A DNA stretch of 64,000 nucleotides, from NCBI RefSeq assembly GCF_000314005.1, contig NZ_JH980292.1:984530-1048529 (forward strand), written 5' to 3'. A program made the translations under genes and the position numbers. Below the pieces are notes generated by a model. The model worked only from the letters and a program-made list of their open reading frames with translations, did not search any database and was not told the DNA's origin. This DNA is from Spirulina subsalsa PCC 9445 (GTDB lineage: Bacteria; Cyanobacteriota; Cyanobacteriia; Cyanobacteriales; Spirulinaceae). Positions 37,021-47,373 of the stretch are shown here, in pieces (the first letter of the stretch is position 1; each line of letters begins with the position of its first letter).

Positions 37021-38085
37021 TTAGGTGAGGGCGGCGATGGATACCTTGGCGGCGACTTGTTGGGCGATCGCACGCAAGGCCTGAGCCGATGCCGAATCCG
37101 GTTGGGCTACTACAATGGGAATTCCGCGATCGCCCCCTTCCCGCACCGGGACTTCTAACGGCACACAACCCAATAAAGGAACTTGTAACTCCTGCGCCGT
37201 TTTCTCCCCGCCCCCAGAGCCGAAAATATCATAACGGCGGTCAGGCAAATCCGGCGGGATAAAATAACTCATATTCTCCACAATCCCCAACACCTTCACC
37301 CCCAACTGCTCAAACATTTTCAGGCCTCGTCGGGCATCCAACAACGACACCGTTTGAGGAGTCGTCACAATCACCGCCCCAGACATCGGCACCGCTTGCG
37401 CCAAGGTTAACTGAGCATCCCCCGTCCCCGGCGGTAAGTCAATCACCAAATAATCCAACGCCCCCCAATTCACCTGATAGAGAAACTGGCGAATAATGCC
37501 ATTTAACATCGGCCCCCGCCAAATCACAGGTTGATCCGGGTTAATCAAAAACCCCATCGACACCATCTTAATCCCGTGATTAAAGGCAGGTTCGAGAATA
37601 TCCTGACCTTGGCCATCCTTCTGTACCTGTACCTCGGCCGCCGTCAACCCCAACATAGTCGGCGCATTGGGGCCATAAATATCCGCATCCAATAACCCCA
37701 CTTTCGCCCCCGCTTGAGCCAAAGACACCGCCAAATTCACCGCAACGGTACTTTTCCCCACACCACCTTTTCCACTGGACACGGCGATAATATTTTTCAC
37801 CCCATCGACTCCCTGACGGTCTGGGAGGGATTTCTGCTGAGGGGTTTCGGCCGTCACGTCCACCTCTACGGTTTCCACCCCGGACAATTGCTTAACCGCC
37901 TTCTGACAATCTTCCACAATAAACTCCCGCAACGGACAAGCAGGCGTAGTTAATACCAGAGTAAAACGTACCGTTGACCCCTCAATTTCCACATTGCGAA
38001 TCATGTTGAGTTCGACCAGACTTTTTTGCAGTTCAGGGTCTTGAACCGGACGCAACACCTCTAAGACGGAATCCCTATCAAGCAT
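37021..38085 (-). CDS. mrp: Mrp/NBP35-family iron-sulfur carrier ATPase
   Basis: A P-loop ATPase that carries 4Fe-4S clusters to target apoproteins. The N-terminal MIP18-like domain (1-95, DPELQKSLVELNMIRNVEI) is followed by the deviant Walker A SGKGGVGKSTVAVNLA near residue 105, and VNWGALDYLVIDLPPGTGDAQLT. Cyanobacterial members often carry the CxxC motif near the C-terminus; I see no clear CxxC here, only a single cysteine in PLLGCVPLEVPV, so the cluster-binding mode is uncertain. It lies between two rodA copies. Confidence 0.9.
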   Translation of the reverse strand: MLDRDSVLEVLRPVQDPELQKSLVELNMIRNVEIEGSTVRFTLVLTTPACPLREFIVEDCQKAVKQLSGVETVEVDVTAETPQQKSLPDRQGVDGVKNIIAVSSGKGGVGKSTVAVNLAVSLAQAGAKVGLLDADIYGPNAPTMLGLTAAEVQVQKDGQGQDILEPAFNHGIKMVSMGFLINPDQPVIWRGPMLNGIIRQFLYQVNWGALDYLVIDLPPGTGDAQLTLAQAVPMSGAVIVTTPQTVSLLDARRGLKMFEQLGVKVLGIVENMSYFIPPDLPDRRYDIFGSGGGEKTAQELQVPLLGCVPLEVPVREGGDRGIPIVVAQPDSASAQALRAIAQQVAAKVSIAALT

Positions 38086-38133
38086 TTTTATTGTGATCTA
38101 ATCATGTGTTCTCTGGCTTCATCTTAGCGGAAC

Positions 38134-38613
38134 TCAGGCCGCGACTCTCTCTGCCGCATGAGCTAAATTAGCGGCTACTCGCGCCACATAGGGACGAATG
38201 ACCCACCAGAGAAAGGGGGATAACCAACCGCGCAGGGTGACAGAATAGGAGACATAAGTCCCGCAGACCGTAGATTCCACCCGATAAGTCACCCGGTTTT
38301 CAATGCCCGGAATCGCTAGAAACCTTACACTGAGCAATTCCCGAGGACAAACTTGTTCGACAAAAATCCGAATGGGAATCGGTGTAAAGCGCGTCACCAC
38401 CTGATAAATTAACCCCGGTTTGGGAACTAACCCATTGGGGACATTGGTTTGATTAATAATGGGATGCCAAGAGACATCCGCCAAGTTAATAATTTTTTGC
38501 CATAAGGTATCGACTGAAGCATGGCAAAGAACGCGATACTGCTTATTGAGGGAAAAGCGACAGAAAATTTTCCCGCGACTGACCAGCAGTTTAAATGAAA
38601 AGTGAAGAATCAT
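38134..38613 (-). CDS. SRPBCC (START-like) domain protein
   Basis: A 159-residue protein with the fold suggested by VLCHASVDTLWQKIINLADVSWHPIINQTN and VTYRVESTVCGTYVSYSVTLRGWLSPFLWWVIRPYVAR: hydrophobic pocket and C-terminal helix of the polyketide cyclase/SRPBCC group. The ligand is unknown. The frame is open from 38700, but the ATG at 38613 follows a strong GGGGGAAGGG site, so I start there. Positioned between mrp and the second rodA. Confidence 0.6.
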   Translation of the reverse strand: MILHFSFKLLVSRGKIFCRFSLNKQYRVLCHASVDTLWQKIINLADVSWHPIINQTNVPNGLVPKPGLIYQVVTRFTPIPIRIFVEQVCPRELLSVRFLAIPGIENRVTYRVESTVCGTYVSYSVTLRGWLSPFLWWVIRPYVARVAANLAHAAERVAA

Positions 38614-38727
38614 AACACCCTTCCCCCAGCAACGATCAGGCAAGTTTTCTATTGTACGGGACTTCGTGTCGAGTTGGGGGGGATTCTCAAAAACCTTCAC
38701 AAGGAGAATCCCCTGTTTTGGGGGACG

Positions 38728-39993
38728 TTAATCCCTAAAATGCCAACGGGGTTGATGATTATTGACGGCCTCGACTAATCCCAAGGCGATAAAGTTCGCT
38801 AGGAGTGCTGAACGGCCATAACTGAGGAAGGGGAGAGGAAGACCCGTAACTGGAGCTAGTCCAATGGTCATGCCGACATTAATTAGCACTTGAAAAGCAA
38901 TCATGGACAGAACTCCAATGGCAAGCAAGGAGCCAAAATCCTCTTTGGAATTTTGGGCAATTAAAATTAAACGCAGACACAACCACCAAAAGGCAATTAG
39001 CACTAAGGCACTACCCACAAAGCCCAATTCTTCCCCGATGACGGAAAAGATAAAGTCGGTGTGTTGTTCAGGAATAAAGTTTAATTGGGTTTGGGTCCCT
39101 TGATGTAAGCCTCTCCCCCACATGGAACCTGAACCGATAGCAATGCGGGATTGAATGAGGTGGTAGCCTCCCCCTAATGGGTCTTTTTCGGGCTGTAGGA
39201 AGAGGGTTAAGCGGTCTTTTTGGTAGTCTTTGAGGAGTCCCCACATAAATCCGCCAATCCCCCCGGCTGTAACGTTGGCGAGAACCGCAAAAAATGTTCC
39301 GACTACGCGCCAAGGGATGGTAAACCAAGCCAGTAAACTCATCAGACCGACCCAGATAAACCAACTGGGAAGATAGAGATTATAGAGAAGGGCGGCAATC
39401 ATGGGGGATCCCATTAAGATTAACCATCCGGGGTTCACGTTCGCCCAATACAACATACTGAGGGTAATTACGCCAAACACAAGGGAGGTTCCCAGGTCGG
39501 GCTGCAAAACGACTAAGGCCCAAGGAATAACGGTGACACCCAAGGCTTGGAGTAGAAGGGTCAATTTAGAACTAGAGCGGTTTTGTAGAATGGCCGCTTG
39601 GGTAATAATTAGAGCAACTTTGGCAAATTCTGAGGGGATAATGTTGAAGTTTAGGATGTTGATCGAACGTTGAGCGCCGTTGGCTTCTACACCAATTAAA
39701 ATCACAATAACTAATGTGATGTTACTAAGGGCGTAAATTACCCAGTGCCAGTGGAGAAAGGTTTTATATTGCCAACGAGCAATACCAAAGGCGATCACTA
39801 AACCAATTAGCCCGATTAACCAATGTTGCCACCAATCGGTGTCTCGGCTGGAGGTCAGTGCAGCCGAACGGATACTCACTCCACCGAGGAAGGTTAAAAG
39901 AATGACTAATCCCATGAGAATCCAGTCAATTTGCTGCCATCCTCGGAGCAACAGTTTCCAGTGTAGAAATTTATTTTGGGTTTTATTGAGCAT
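38728..39993 (-). CDS. rodA: RodA/FtsW family SEDS protein, copy 2
   Basis: A 421-residue paralogue of the protein at 35611-36873. The two share long identical stretches, such as NPGWLIL, LPSWFxWVGLMSLxAWF and LPLPFLSYGRSALLANF against LPWLSYGRSALLTNF, and align without gaps at the N-terminus. Both should be active by motif content. They flank mrp and a SRPBCC gene, so the duplication either predated insertion of those genes or was not a simple tandem event. Which paralogue serves elongation and which another process is unknown. Confidence 0.9.
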   Translation of the reverse strand: MLNKTQNKFLHWKLLLRGWQQIDWILMGLVILLTFLGGVSIRSAALTSSRDTDWWQHWLIGLIGLVIAFGIARWQYKTFLHWHWVIYALSNITLVIVILIGVEANGAQRSINILNFNIIPSEFAKVALIITQAAILQNRSSSKLTLLLQALGVTVIPWALVVLQPDLGTSLVFGVITLSMLYWANVNPGWLILMGSPMIAALLYNLYLPSWFIWVGLMSLLAWFTIPWRVVGTFFAVLANVTAGGIGGFMWGLLKDYQKDRLTLFLQPEKDPLGGGYHLIQSRIAIGSGSMWGRGLHQGTQTQLNFIPEQHTDFIFSVIGEELGFVGSALVLIAFWWLCLRLILIAQNSKEDFGSLLAIGVLSMIAFQVLINVGMTIGLAPVTGLPLPFLSYGRSALLANFIALGLVEAVNNHQPRWHFRD

Positions 39994-40403
39994 AACCAGT
40001 TAAAGGAACGAACACCACTTAAGAAAGGGCTAGGGGTTCTGGATTTGTAGGCATTGAACGGCTATAGGTGGAAATGATCTGAGTGTTTCCTTACTAAGGT
40101 ATAGCATCTGATGCCATTTCCGGGGGGGAGAAATTTTAGGGACTCTGGTTAAGACTTTATACGAATCGGGAACAAGAAACATCCGGATGAAAGCTGATAT
40201 AGCGTTTTCGCGACTCATGAGGTAGACCTTTGTTAGACGCTCTGTTCCCTGTTCCCCGTTCCCTGTTCCCTCAAACTAGAGACTCTATACCTCGCCAGTA
40301 GGGAAATTGCTATATTTCAAATTGATAAGCGAGGGGCGGGAGGGGAAACGGAGTATGGGAGAATCAGTATCCAAAGGTTTAATCGTTGATTTTTCAAAGT
40401 TTT
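39994..40403. other. Intergenic region between rodA copy 2 and hemF
   Basis: About 410 bp without a gene. It holds a TTCCC repeat run at 40238-40272 and no recognisable regulatory site. Both flanking genes start here divergently, so their promoters must lie in it. Confidence 0.4.
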
Positions 40404-41435
40404 ATGACTGTTGCTTCACCAAACATCCCAACTCCACAGCAAGCGGCTCCGCCTGCTGATTCTCGTGAACGAGTCAGTGCTTTTATGAAGCGCATACAAG
40501 ATGAAATTTGTCAAGGTCTTGAAGCGTTAGATGGTCAAAATAAGTTTGACGAGGATTCTTGGGAGCGAGAAGAAGGTGGGGGTGGGCGATCGCGTGTGAT
40601 TCGAGAAGGGGGGGTTTTTGAACAGGGAGGGGTGAATTTCTCTGAGGTGTGGGGCCATCAATTGCCTCCGTCCATTCTGAAACAACGCCCGGAAGCAGCA
40701 GGTCATGGGTTCTATGCGACGGGAACTTCAATGGTTCTCCATCCCCGCAATCCCTACATCCCCACGGTTCACTTGAATTATCGTTATTTTGAGGCGGGTC
40801 CGGTGTGGTGGTTTGGCGGTGGGGCGGATTTAACGCCCTATTATCCGTTTGCCGAAGATGCCCAACATTTTCATCGGACGCTGAAGGAAACGTGCGATCG
40901 CCATCATGGGGAATATTATCCGGTGTTTAAACGCTGGTGTGATGAATATTTCTATCTCAAACACCGTCAAGAAACCCGAGGCATTGGGGGGATTTTCTTT
41001 GATTATCAAGATGGTCAAGGAGAACTCTATCGCGGCCCCGATGACCAAGGAGAGGCCGCCCAATACAGTCGCGAAGTGGGAGCCATTGAATCCCGCGATT
41101 GGGAGGCTTTATTTCGTTTTGTAGAAGATTGTGGCAAGGCGTTCCTCCCGGCCTATGTTCCCATTGCCGAAAAACGACGAAATACAGAATATGGCGATCG
41201 CGAGCGGAATTTTCAACTCTATCGTCGCGGGCGTTATGTAGAGTTTAATCTGGTCTACGATCGTGGCACGATCTTCGGACTCCAAACCAATGGTCGCACC
41301 GAGTCAATTTTGATGTCTCTTCCCCCTCTTGTGCGCTGGGAATACGGCTATCAACCCGAACCCAATACCCCCGAAGCCCAGTTATATCAAACCTTCCTCA
41401 AAGCACAGGATTGGGTGAACTGGTCTACTCATTAA
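40404..41435 (+). CDS. hemF: Oxygen-dependent coproporphyrinogen III oxidase
   Basis: Decarboxylates coproporphyrinogen III to protoporphyrinogen IX using O2, in the shared haem/chlorophyll pathway. Motifs: [46 protein letters not shown], and [38 protein letters not shown]. The 343-residue length from the ATG at 40404 is normal; an in-frame codon at 40386 would add six residues. The next pathway enzyme, protoporphyrinogen oxidase, is also in this window (56.6 kb) but not linked. Confidence 0.97.
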   Translation: MTVASPNIPTPQQAAPPADSRERVSAFMKRIQDEICQGLEALDGQNKFDEDSWEREEGGGGRSRVIREGGVFEQGGVNFSEVWGHQLPPSILKQRPEAAGHGFYATGTSMVLHPRNPYIPTVHLNYRYFEAGPVWWFGGGADLTPYYPFAEDAQHFHRTLKETCDRHHGEYYPVFKRWCDEYFYLKHRQETRGIGGIFFDYQDGQGELYRGPDDQGEAAQYSREVGAIESRDWEALFRFVEDCGKAFLPAYVPIAEKRRNTEYGDRERNFQLYRRGRYVEFNLVYDRGTIFGLQTNGRTESILMSLPPLVRWEYGYQPEPNTPEAQLYQTFLKAQDWVNWSTH

Positions 41436-41685
41436 TCCCCCAGCTTCTCCCCCCGGAAGACTCTAAAGTGACCCTCTGGGGGACTCCTCCCTCCCTAGAA
41501 AAATCAGCCGTTTAAAGATTTCACCTCCTCGTCTTCGTGGCAAGGGTTGAACAGGTCAATAAAAATGGTAAGCTGTATGAAGAGTCACTAGGTATAACCT
41601 AAGTATTGAGACTCAGACCAAAGCCGCTCAAGCCCGCCTTGGCTGAACAGAAGTTACCACTTGAGTTCTTGAGGCTAATTGACGA

Positions 41686-42054
41686 GTGATTCATATCGAA
41701 CAAAAAAACCACACAACCAAAGACGGTACCACTGTCATCGTTCTAGCACCGACGGGTCGTTTAGACATTACGACAGCTTGGCAGTTTCGTTTAAAACTCC
41801 AAGAATGTATTTCTAAGCTTAGTCCCCATGTTGTCGTTAATCTCAGCCAGGTGAACTTTATTGATAGCTCTGGCCTAACTTCACTGGTGGCTGGCATGCG
41901 AGATGCGGATAAAGTAAAGGGTAGTTTTAGGATTTGTAATGTTCACCCAGAAGCGAAGTTAGTCTTTGAAGTGACCATGATGGATTCTGTGTTTGACATT
42001 TTTGAAGAGGAAGAAGAAGCGTTGGAAGGTGCGCCTCGTACCATGGCAACTTAA
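41686..42054 (+). CDS. STAS-domain anti-sigma factor antagonist
   Basis: A 122-residue SpoIIAA-type STAS protein starting at GTG. The phosphorylation region is VNLSQVNFIDSSGLTSLVAGMRDA, with the conserved Ser after Asp. It has an acidic tail (FEEEEEALEGA). Such proteins bind anti-sigma kinases or phosphatases in partner-switching modules. No RsbW-like kinase or PP2C phosphatase is adjacent, so its partner is unknown. Confidence 0.85.
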   Translation: MIHIEQKNHTTKDGTTVIVLAPTGRLDITTAWQFRLKLQECISKLSPHVVVNLSQVNFIDSSGLTSLVAGMRDADKVKGSFRICNVHPEAKLVFEVTMMDSVFDIFEEEEEALEGAPRTMAT

Positions 42055-42096
42055 CCATTAATCACCAAATGATTAGTCACCAAATGATTAGTCACA

Positions 42097-42220
42097 GGCT
42101 GAATCCTAGGGGGTTTTCCCCATCAGATCAGCCCTCAAGTAGCTGTTGTACTTGGCGGTGAATCCCAAAGAAGAAGCCTAAGCGGTTAGAGGTTCTCCCG
42201 GCTTTTTTCCTTCGACCTTG
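42097..42220 (+). terminator. Hairpin series after the STAS gene ending in a T-run
   Basis: GGCTGA (42097-42102) pairs with TCAGCC (42128-42133) around an inner GGGG-TTTT-CCCC; a second stem CAAGTA/TACTTG lies at 42136-42154; a weaker AAGCC/GGCTT stem is followed by TTTTTT near 42202-42212. This may be an mRNA end or a small RNA. Confidence 0.4.
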
Positions 42221-42339
42221 AGTTAATTGGCTCAATCAAACTCTCTCCATCTCGGTCGGAGGGGGTTCTTATTTTGTGCCAAATGCCTAGGAATTGCCCA
42301 TCCCCAGGTGTGTGGGGAGCAGGGGAATAGTGAATAGCT

Positions 42340-42497
42340 AAAACTCTTTTATTTTAGGGAACGGGGAACGGGAAGGGGGAGGTAATAAGTAATAAGTCTT
42401 AATTCCTTGTCTCCCTCTCTCCCCCTCCTCCCGACTCTCTAGGGCGCAAGCATTGCGCCCCTACACCGATTCCCGATTCCCTACTCCCTATTCCCTC
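42340..42497. repeat. TTCCC-type repeat run plus a 47-bp block shared with 56.6 kb
   Basis: The block at 42430-42476 is identical, by eye, to 56561-56607. It contains the palindrome GGGCGCAAGCATTGCGCCC, flanked by CCCGACTC and GATTCCCGA units. Confidence 0.85.
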
Positions 42498-42529
42498 AAC
42501 CCCTAACTTTGGGTCTTAACTGGTCAAGA

Positions 42530-42838
42530 TTAGTTTTGCTCCTCGGGTGTGTCCCGTGGAGTGCCGGGGGAAGCGTTATAAATGGCATCTAGTTGTTCTC
42601 TAGCATCTTCCACATTAACGGAGCGCATAATTAAGAGGGGTTCATCGGTCAGTTGACCATTTTCATCTAATAACTCCGGGTGGGATACCCGTTGGGGAGT
42701 GCGATTAGTTGGAGTTCGTCCGGGGGGACTGTTGCGACGAGTGGATTCTGTACTGACCGTAATTAAACTGCGAATGAGATTACTAATGGCCAAAAAGGCA
42801 ATGACCGTAAAAGCCAAAATGTAAAGGATATGTAACAT
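42530..42838 (-). CDS. DUF2973 membrane protein
   Basis: A 102-residue protein with one N-terminal membrane segment (MLHILYILAFTVIAFLAISNLI), characteristic of the cyanobacteria-restricted DUF2973 family. The soluble part has HPELLDENGQLTDEPLLIMRSVNVEDAREQLDAIYNASP. The function is not known. The DUF2605 gene lies 225 bp upstream on the same strand, the usual pairing of the two families. Confidence 0.85.
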   Translation of the reverse strand: MLHILYILAFTVIAFLAISNLIRSLITVSTESTRRNSPPGRTPTNRTPQRVSHPELLDENGQLTDEPLLIMRSVNVEDAREQLDAIYNASPGTPRDTPEEQN

Positions 42839-43063
42839 AATCAGGAAACCCCCTTAATTATTTTGATCTCACAGTGGTTGATTGTGTGAACTACCCCACC
42901 CAGCTAAAGGCGAGGTCTGTTTGTTAAAAGACTTTTAAACTGGCTGAACAATTTAAAAATAGGGCATTAACAGCAGTGGAACTGGGGAATCAAGCAGAAA
43001 CTCATCGGTTGTTCTGATCAATGATCATAAGCTAGTGATGAAAAAACACAATTCAAGAACGAT

Positions 43064-43408
43064 TTAAGAAAAAGTTGTGTTATTATTCCCCAGATCAGCT
43101 TGCCAAGCGCGCCAACGTCGGGAGATTTGCCAGCATTCCGTGACTAAACGATGCCAAGGGATAAGGGTGGTCATCTCAATACCTACACGATGGTTCATGG
43201 TTTGACAGAGCAATTGAGCGGCACTGACTTCCTTTTTAGCGGTTTGTAGCCGCAAGAGAAGCTGGTTTTGTTCTTGGTCTGTCAAAAATGGTATTTTCTG
43301 AGATTCTAACAAGGTTTGCGATCGCCCAAACCAGTCCTGGAAATCCTCCAGTAAGGGTTCTAGTATCTGTTTGAGCAGGTCATTCTCCGGTGGTTGTGAT
43401 CCAGACAT
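43064..43408 (-). CDS. DUF2605 protein
   Basis: A 114-residue soluble helical protein of the cyanobacteria-restricted DUF2605 family (ENDLLKQILEPLLEDFQDWFGRSQTLLE). It is rich in charged residues and Gln. The function is unknown; it occurs next to DUF2973 in many cyanobacteria, suggesting joint action. Confidence 0.8.
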   Translation of the reverse strand: MSGSQPPENDLLKQILEPLLEDFQDWFGRSQTLLESQKIPFLTDQEQNQLLLRLQTAKKEVSAAQLLCQTMNHRVGIEMTTLIPWHRLVTECWQISRRWRAWQADLGNNNTTFS

Positions 43409-43513
43409 CCGTCTAATTCCAGTGTACGCTTTGTACTCTCATTCGGGGACTAAACCCCTTTTTTTATTGTAACTGTTTGTTACGGATTCTCAGATTATCT
43501 CCCGTTCCTTGGC

Positions 43514-43807
43514 TCAAAACTGGTAATCTACCGCCAAAATATCCGCTAAAATCGGCTTAATCTTCTCTTGAACAATTTTTTGGTGAAAGGGATGCTGTTG
43601 ATAGCGTTCCAATTCTTCCAAAACATTGAGACGCACCACTAAACCATGAGTAAACCCTTGAGAACGGTTGGTGAGGTTTTCCCCACAAGAGACGCTCACC
43701 ACTTCCGGGATATTCCCCGGCATATGGTTAAAATCATCTAGAATGGAGGCGATCGCTTCAGGAGTCGCTTCGGGTTTCCATTTAAACAACACAATATGTT
43801 CTAGCAT
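43514..43807 (-). CDS. Dabb family protein (stress-responsive alpha/beta barrel)
   Basis: A 97-residue single-domain dimeric alpha/beta barrel: MLEHIVLFKWKPEATPEAIASILDDFN, then LTNRSQGFTHGLVVRLNVLEELERYQQHPFHQ. The HxxLFKWK start and the HPxHQ-like motif place it in the Dabb group. No substrate can be assigned. Confidence 0.85.
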   Translation of the reverse strand: MLEHIVLFKWKPEATPEAIASILDDFNHMPGNIPEVVSVSCGENLTNRSQGFTHGLVVRLNVLEELERYQQHPFHQKIVQEKIKPILADILAVDYQF

Positions 43808-43921
43808 CGGCTTTAGGTCAACTCATAGAAAGGACAAACCCATCCAGTGAGAACCATTCGCGCATCACCTCTAGACGGAGTTTGTTCTCAAGAGAATGGG
43901 GGGTAAGTCATTCTAGCGGGT

Positions 43922-44545
43922 TTATTGACCGCCAGTAAAGGCCATTTGCCAAAAGGCATTCTCCAGTTGAGCAATTCTGACAAAGACCGATTCTGCCTGT
44001 TGTTCGACCGTTTCGGAAGCTGTTTCTAGGACTGCATCAGCTTGTTGTTCTAAGATGCTGACATATTCCGTAAATGCCACATTTCCCCAGCGATTCGCAA
44101 ATTCTGCATAGGGTTCTGGCATGGGACCCGGAAGTTGCCAACCCTGATTATAGGCTAACTCAATCGCCCACAATCCCACGGCTTGCACCGGATAGGACAT
44201 CTCGGTAATTTCCAACAAAAAGTCACAATACTCTTGACAAGTCGCTTGTTTTATGGTCGACAAATTTAGATCCCGTTGGGTAGCTTTATCTCGAAACCAG
44301 TTTAATTCATCTTTAAGGGCATTTAACCCCCCTAAAATACTATCGAAATGTTCCACAGGAGCCGCGTTCAAAATGCGACCCACTAGACGGGTAAACTCAA
44401 CAACAAAGAGATAGTCTTGCACCAGCCAAGTATTAAATTGAATCGGTTGGATTGTGCCGAGTTTACACTGACCTAAAAAGGGGTGAATGGTGGCTTTTTG
44501 CCAGAGTTCTGTGTGTTTATCGAGCAGAGTTTTACAAGTTAACAT
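43922..44545 (-). CDS. TenA/PQQC-like protein
   Basis: A 207-residue all-helical protein of the TenA (thiaminase II)/PqqC fold: LWQKATIHPFLGQCKLGTIQPIQFNTWLVQDYLFVVEFTRL near the N-terminus and WQLPGPMPEPYAEFANRWGNVAFTEYV near 145. The TenA catalytic Cys is near residue 130 in the classical family; CQEYCDFLLEI holds two candidates. A thiamin-salvage or haem-oxygenase-like role is possible, but not shown. It lies 14 bp downstream of hom on the same strand. Confidence 0.75.
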   Translation of the reverse strand: MLTCKTLLDKHTELWQKATIHPFLGQCKLGTIQPIQFNTWLVQDYLFVVEFTRLVGRILNAAPVEHFDSILGGLNALKDELNWFRDKATQRDLNLSTIKQATCQEYCDFLLEITEMSYPVQAVGLWAIELAYNQGWQLPGPMPEPYAEFANRWGNVAFTEYVSILEQQADAVLETASETVEQQAESVFVRIAQLENAFWQMAFTGGQ

Positions 44546-44559
44546 GATATTTAGCCCCC

Positions 44560-45846
44560 CTATAAAACCCGGAGAATACTAGCAATATTAATATCCCGTA
44601 CCGATTCTCCTTGAATTTCCTCTAAAGCTTGACGGAAATTCTTTTCTTGCACATCATGAGTCACAACCACTACTTCCGCGAGATGGTCTTGAAACCCGAT
44701 TTGTACAATAGATTCTAAACTCACGCCATGATTGCCAAAACAGGTTCCGAGATGACCAATCACTCCCGGACGATCTCCACAGAGGAAACGGACATAAAAA
44801 CGGGTTTCGAGTTCAGAAATGGGGGTGATAGTGCAGTAGTGTTGATGAGAGCAACCGAGAAGAGGATTTTTCTGGCTACTTGCCAACAAACTAAATAAAT
44901 TGAGTAAATCCGAGACAACGGCGCTGGCTGTTGCGCCTTTCCCTGCACCGGGGCCGAAAAACATCACTTGTCCGAGGGGTTCTCCTTCCACCAAGATGGC
45001 ATTATAAACCCCGTTCACACTGGCGAGGGGGTGATCTCTGGGAACAAAGGTGGGGCCGACGCGCACCTGTAGGGAGCCGTGGGTGTGTTCATCTCGTTGT
45101 GCGATCGCCAACAACTTCACCACAAAGCCCAAATCCTCAGCATAGGTGATGTCCGTAACACTCACTTGGCGAATCCCTTCCCGTTCGATATCCTCATAGT
45201 GAATCCGCCCCCCAAACGCCAAAGAAGCCAGAATCGAGATTTTATCCGCCGCATCAAACCCATCCACATCCGCTGTCGGATCCGCCTCCGCATAACCCAA
45301 CCGTTGGGCATCGGCTAACACCTCCTCAAAATCCGCCCCTTCCGTTTGCATCCGGGTCAAAATGTAGTTTGTCGTGCCATTAATAATCCCCGTGACACGC
45401 TGAATTTTATTCGCCCCCAGAGACTGTTTCAGCGGTTGAATGATGGGAATTCCCCCGCCCACAGAAGCCTCCAACAACACATAAACCCCCGCCGCATTAG
45501 CCGCCGTGTAGATTTCATCCCCATGACGGGCAATTACAGCTTTATTCGCTGTCACAATATGTTTTTTCTCAGCAATCGCCTTTAAAATCAGGGATCTAGC
45601 GGGTTCAATCCCCCCGATTAACTCCACCACCACATCCACCTCCGGATCCGTGACAATGGCCTCTAAATCCGTGGTGAACAACTCCCGAGGCAGATCAACC
45701 GCCCTAGGTTTATCAAGGGATTTAACCCCCACCCGATGAATTGCCATCTCCTTAATCAGGGGGTTACGTCCCGTTGGATCTAGTAAAATTTCGGCGGTTC
45801 CCGTGCCAACCGTCCCCAATCCCAACAAGCCAATCTTCAATACCAC
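44560..45846 (-). CDS. hom: Homoserine dehydrogenase
   Basis: Reduces aspartate semialdehyde to homoserine on the threonine/methionine path. Residues 1-110 form the NAD(P)-binding domain (LLGLGTVGTGTAEILL), followed by VVELIGGIEPA, the catalytic region GIPIIQPLKQSLGANKIQRVTGIINGTTNYIL and a C-terminal ACT domain (about 350-428, GDRPGVIGHLGTCFGNHGVSLESIVQ) for feedback control by threonine. The length of 428 is typical of monofunctional enzymes. The TenA-like gene follows 14 bp downstream. Confidence 0.96.
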   Translation of the reverse strand: MVLKIGLLGLGTVGTGTAEILLDPTGRNPLIKEMAIHRVGVKSLDKPRAVDLPRELFTTDLEAIVTDPEVDVVVELIGGIEPARSLILKAIAEKKHIVTANKAVIARHGDEIYTAANAAGVYVLLEASVGGGIPIIQPLKQSLGANKIQRVTGIINGTTNYILTRMQTEGADFEEVLADAQRLGYAEADPTADVDGFDAADKISILASLAFGGRIHYEDIEREGIRQVSVTDITYAEDLGFVVKLLAIAQRDEHTHGSLQVRVGPTFVPRDHPLASVNGVYNAILVEGEPLGQVMFFGPGAGKGATASAVVSDLLNLFSLLASSQKNPLLGCSHQHYCTITPISELETRFYVRFLCGDRPGVIGHLGTCFGNHGVSLESIVQIGFQDHLAEVVVVTHDVQEKNFRQALEEIQGESVRDINIASILRVL

Positions 45847-45997
45847 AGTCTTATGCCCTTTTTACACTCTTTCAATATCCTAACCCTTGAGGGGTCGCGC
45901 TGCATTCCCCCTAGGCAGGTTGCAATGTATAGCAGATCACAGTAGTAGCAGATTAAGAATGACTGTCCCAAGGGATACCAATACCTGATAAATTTAG

Positions 45998-47188
<1,191 letters not shown>

Positions 47189-47219
47189 TTGTTTAGCCCA
47201 TTTTTCCAATTATCAATTA

Positions 47220-47300
47220 TCAGTTCTTCCCCCCTTCGTAGGTTGGGTGAAACGAAGTGAAACCCAACAATCCAGGGTAAATCTCACCCAACCTACGGGA
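47220..47300. repeat. Dispersed inverted repeat between sqdB and sqdX
   Basis: CGTAGGTTGGGTGA (47237-47250) and TCACCCAACCTACG (47283-47296) are perfect 14-bp inverted copies, with an inner GTGAAACGAAGTGAAAC motif. This resembles the GTAGGTTGGG repeats common in cyanobacterial genomes. Confidence 0.85.
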
Positions 47301-47373
47301 TACAATCTACGGGATAATACAACTCTCTCATAACCCCATACCCTACCCATTCAAATTAACCTGTTAAATCACT

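Larger units (their letters stand above)
42055..42529. other. 475-bp intergenic region with hairpins and repeats, no gene
   Basis: Three hairpins follow the STAS gene (see separate entry). Then come TTCCC-type runs and a 47-bp block (42430-42476) repeated at 56561-56607. No coding frame is credible. Confidence 0.6.
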
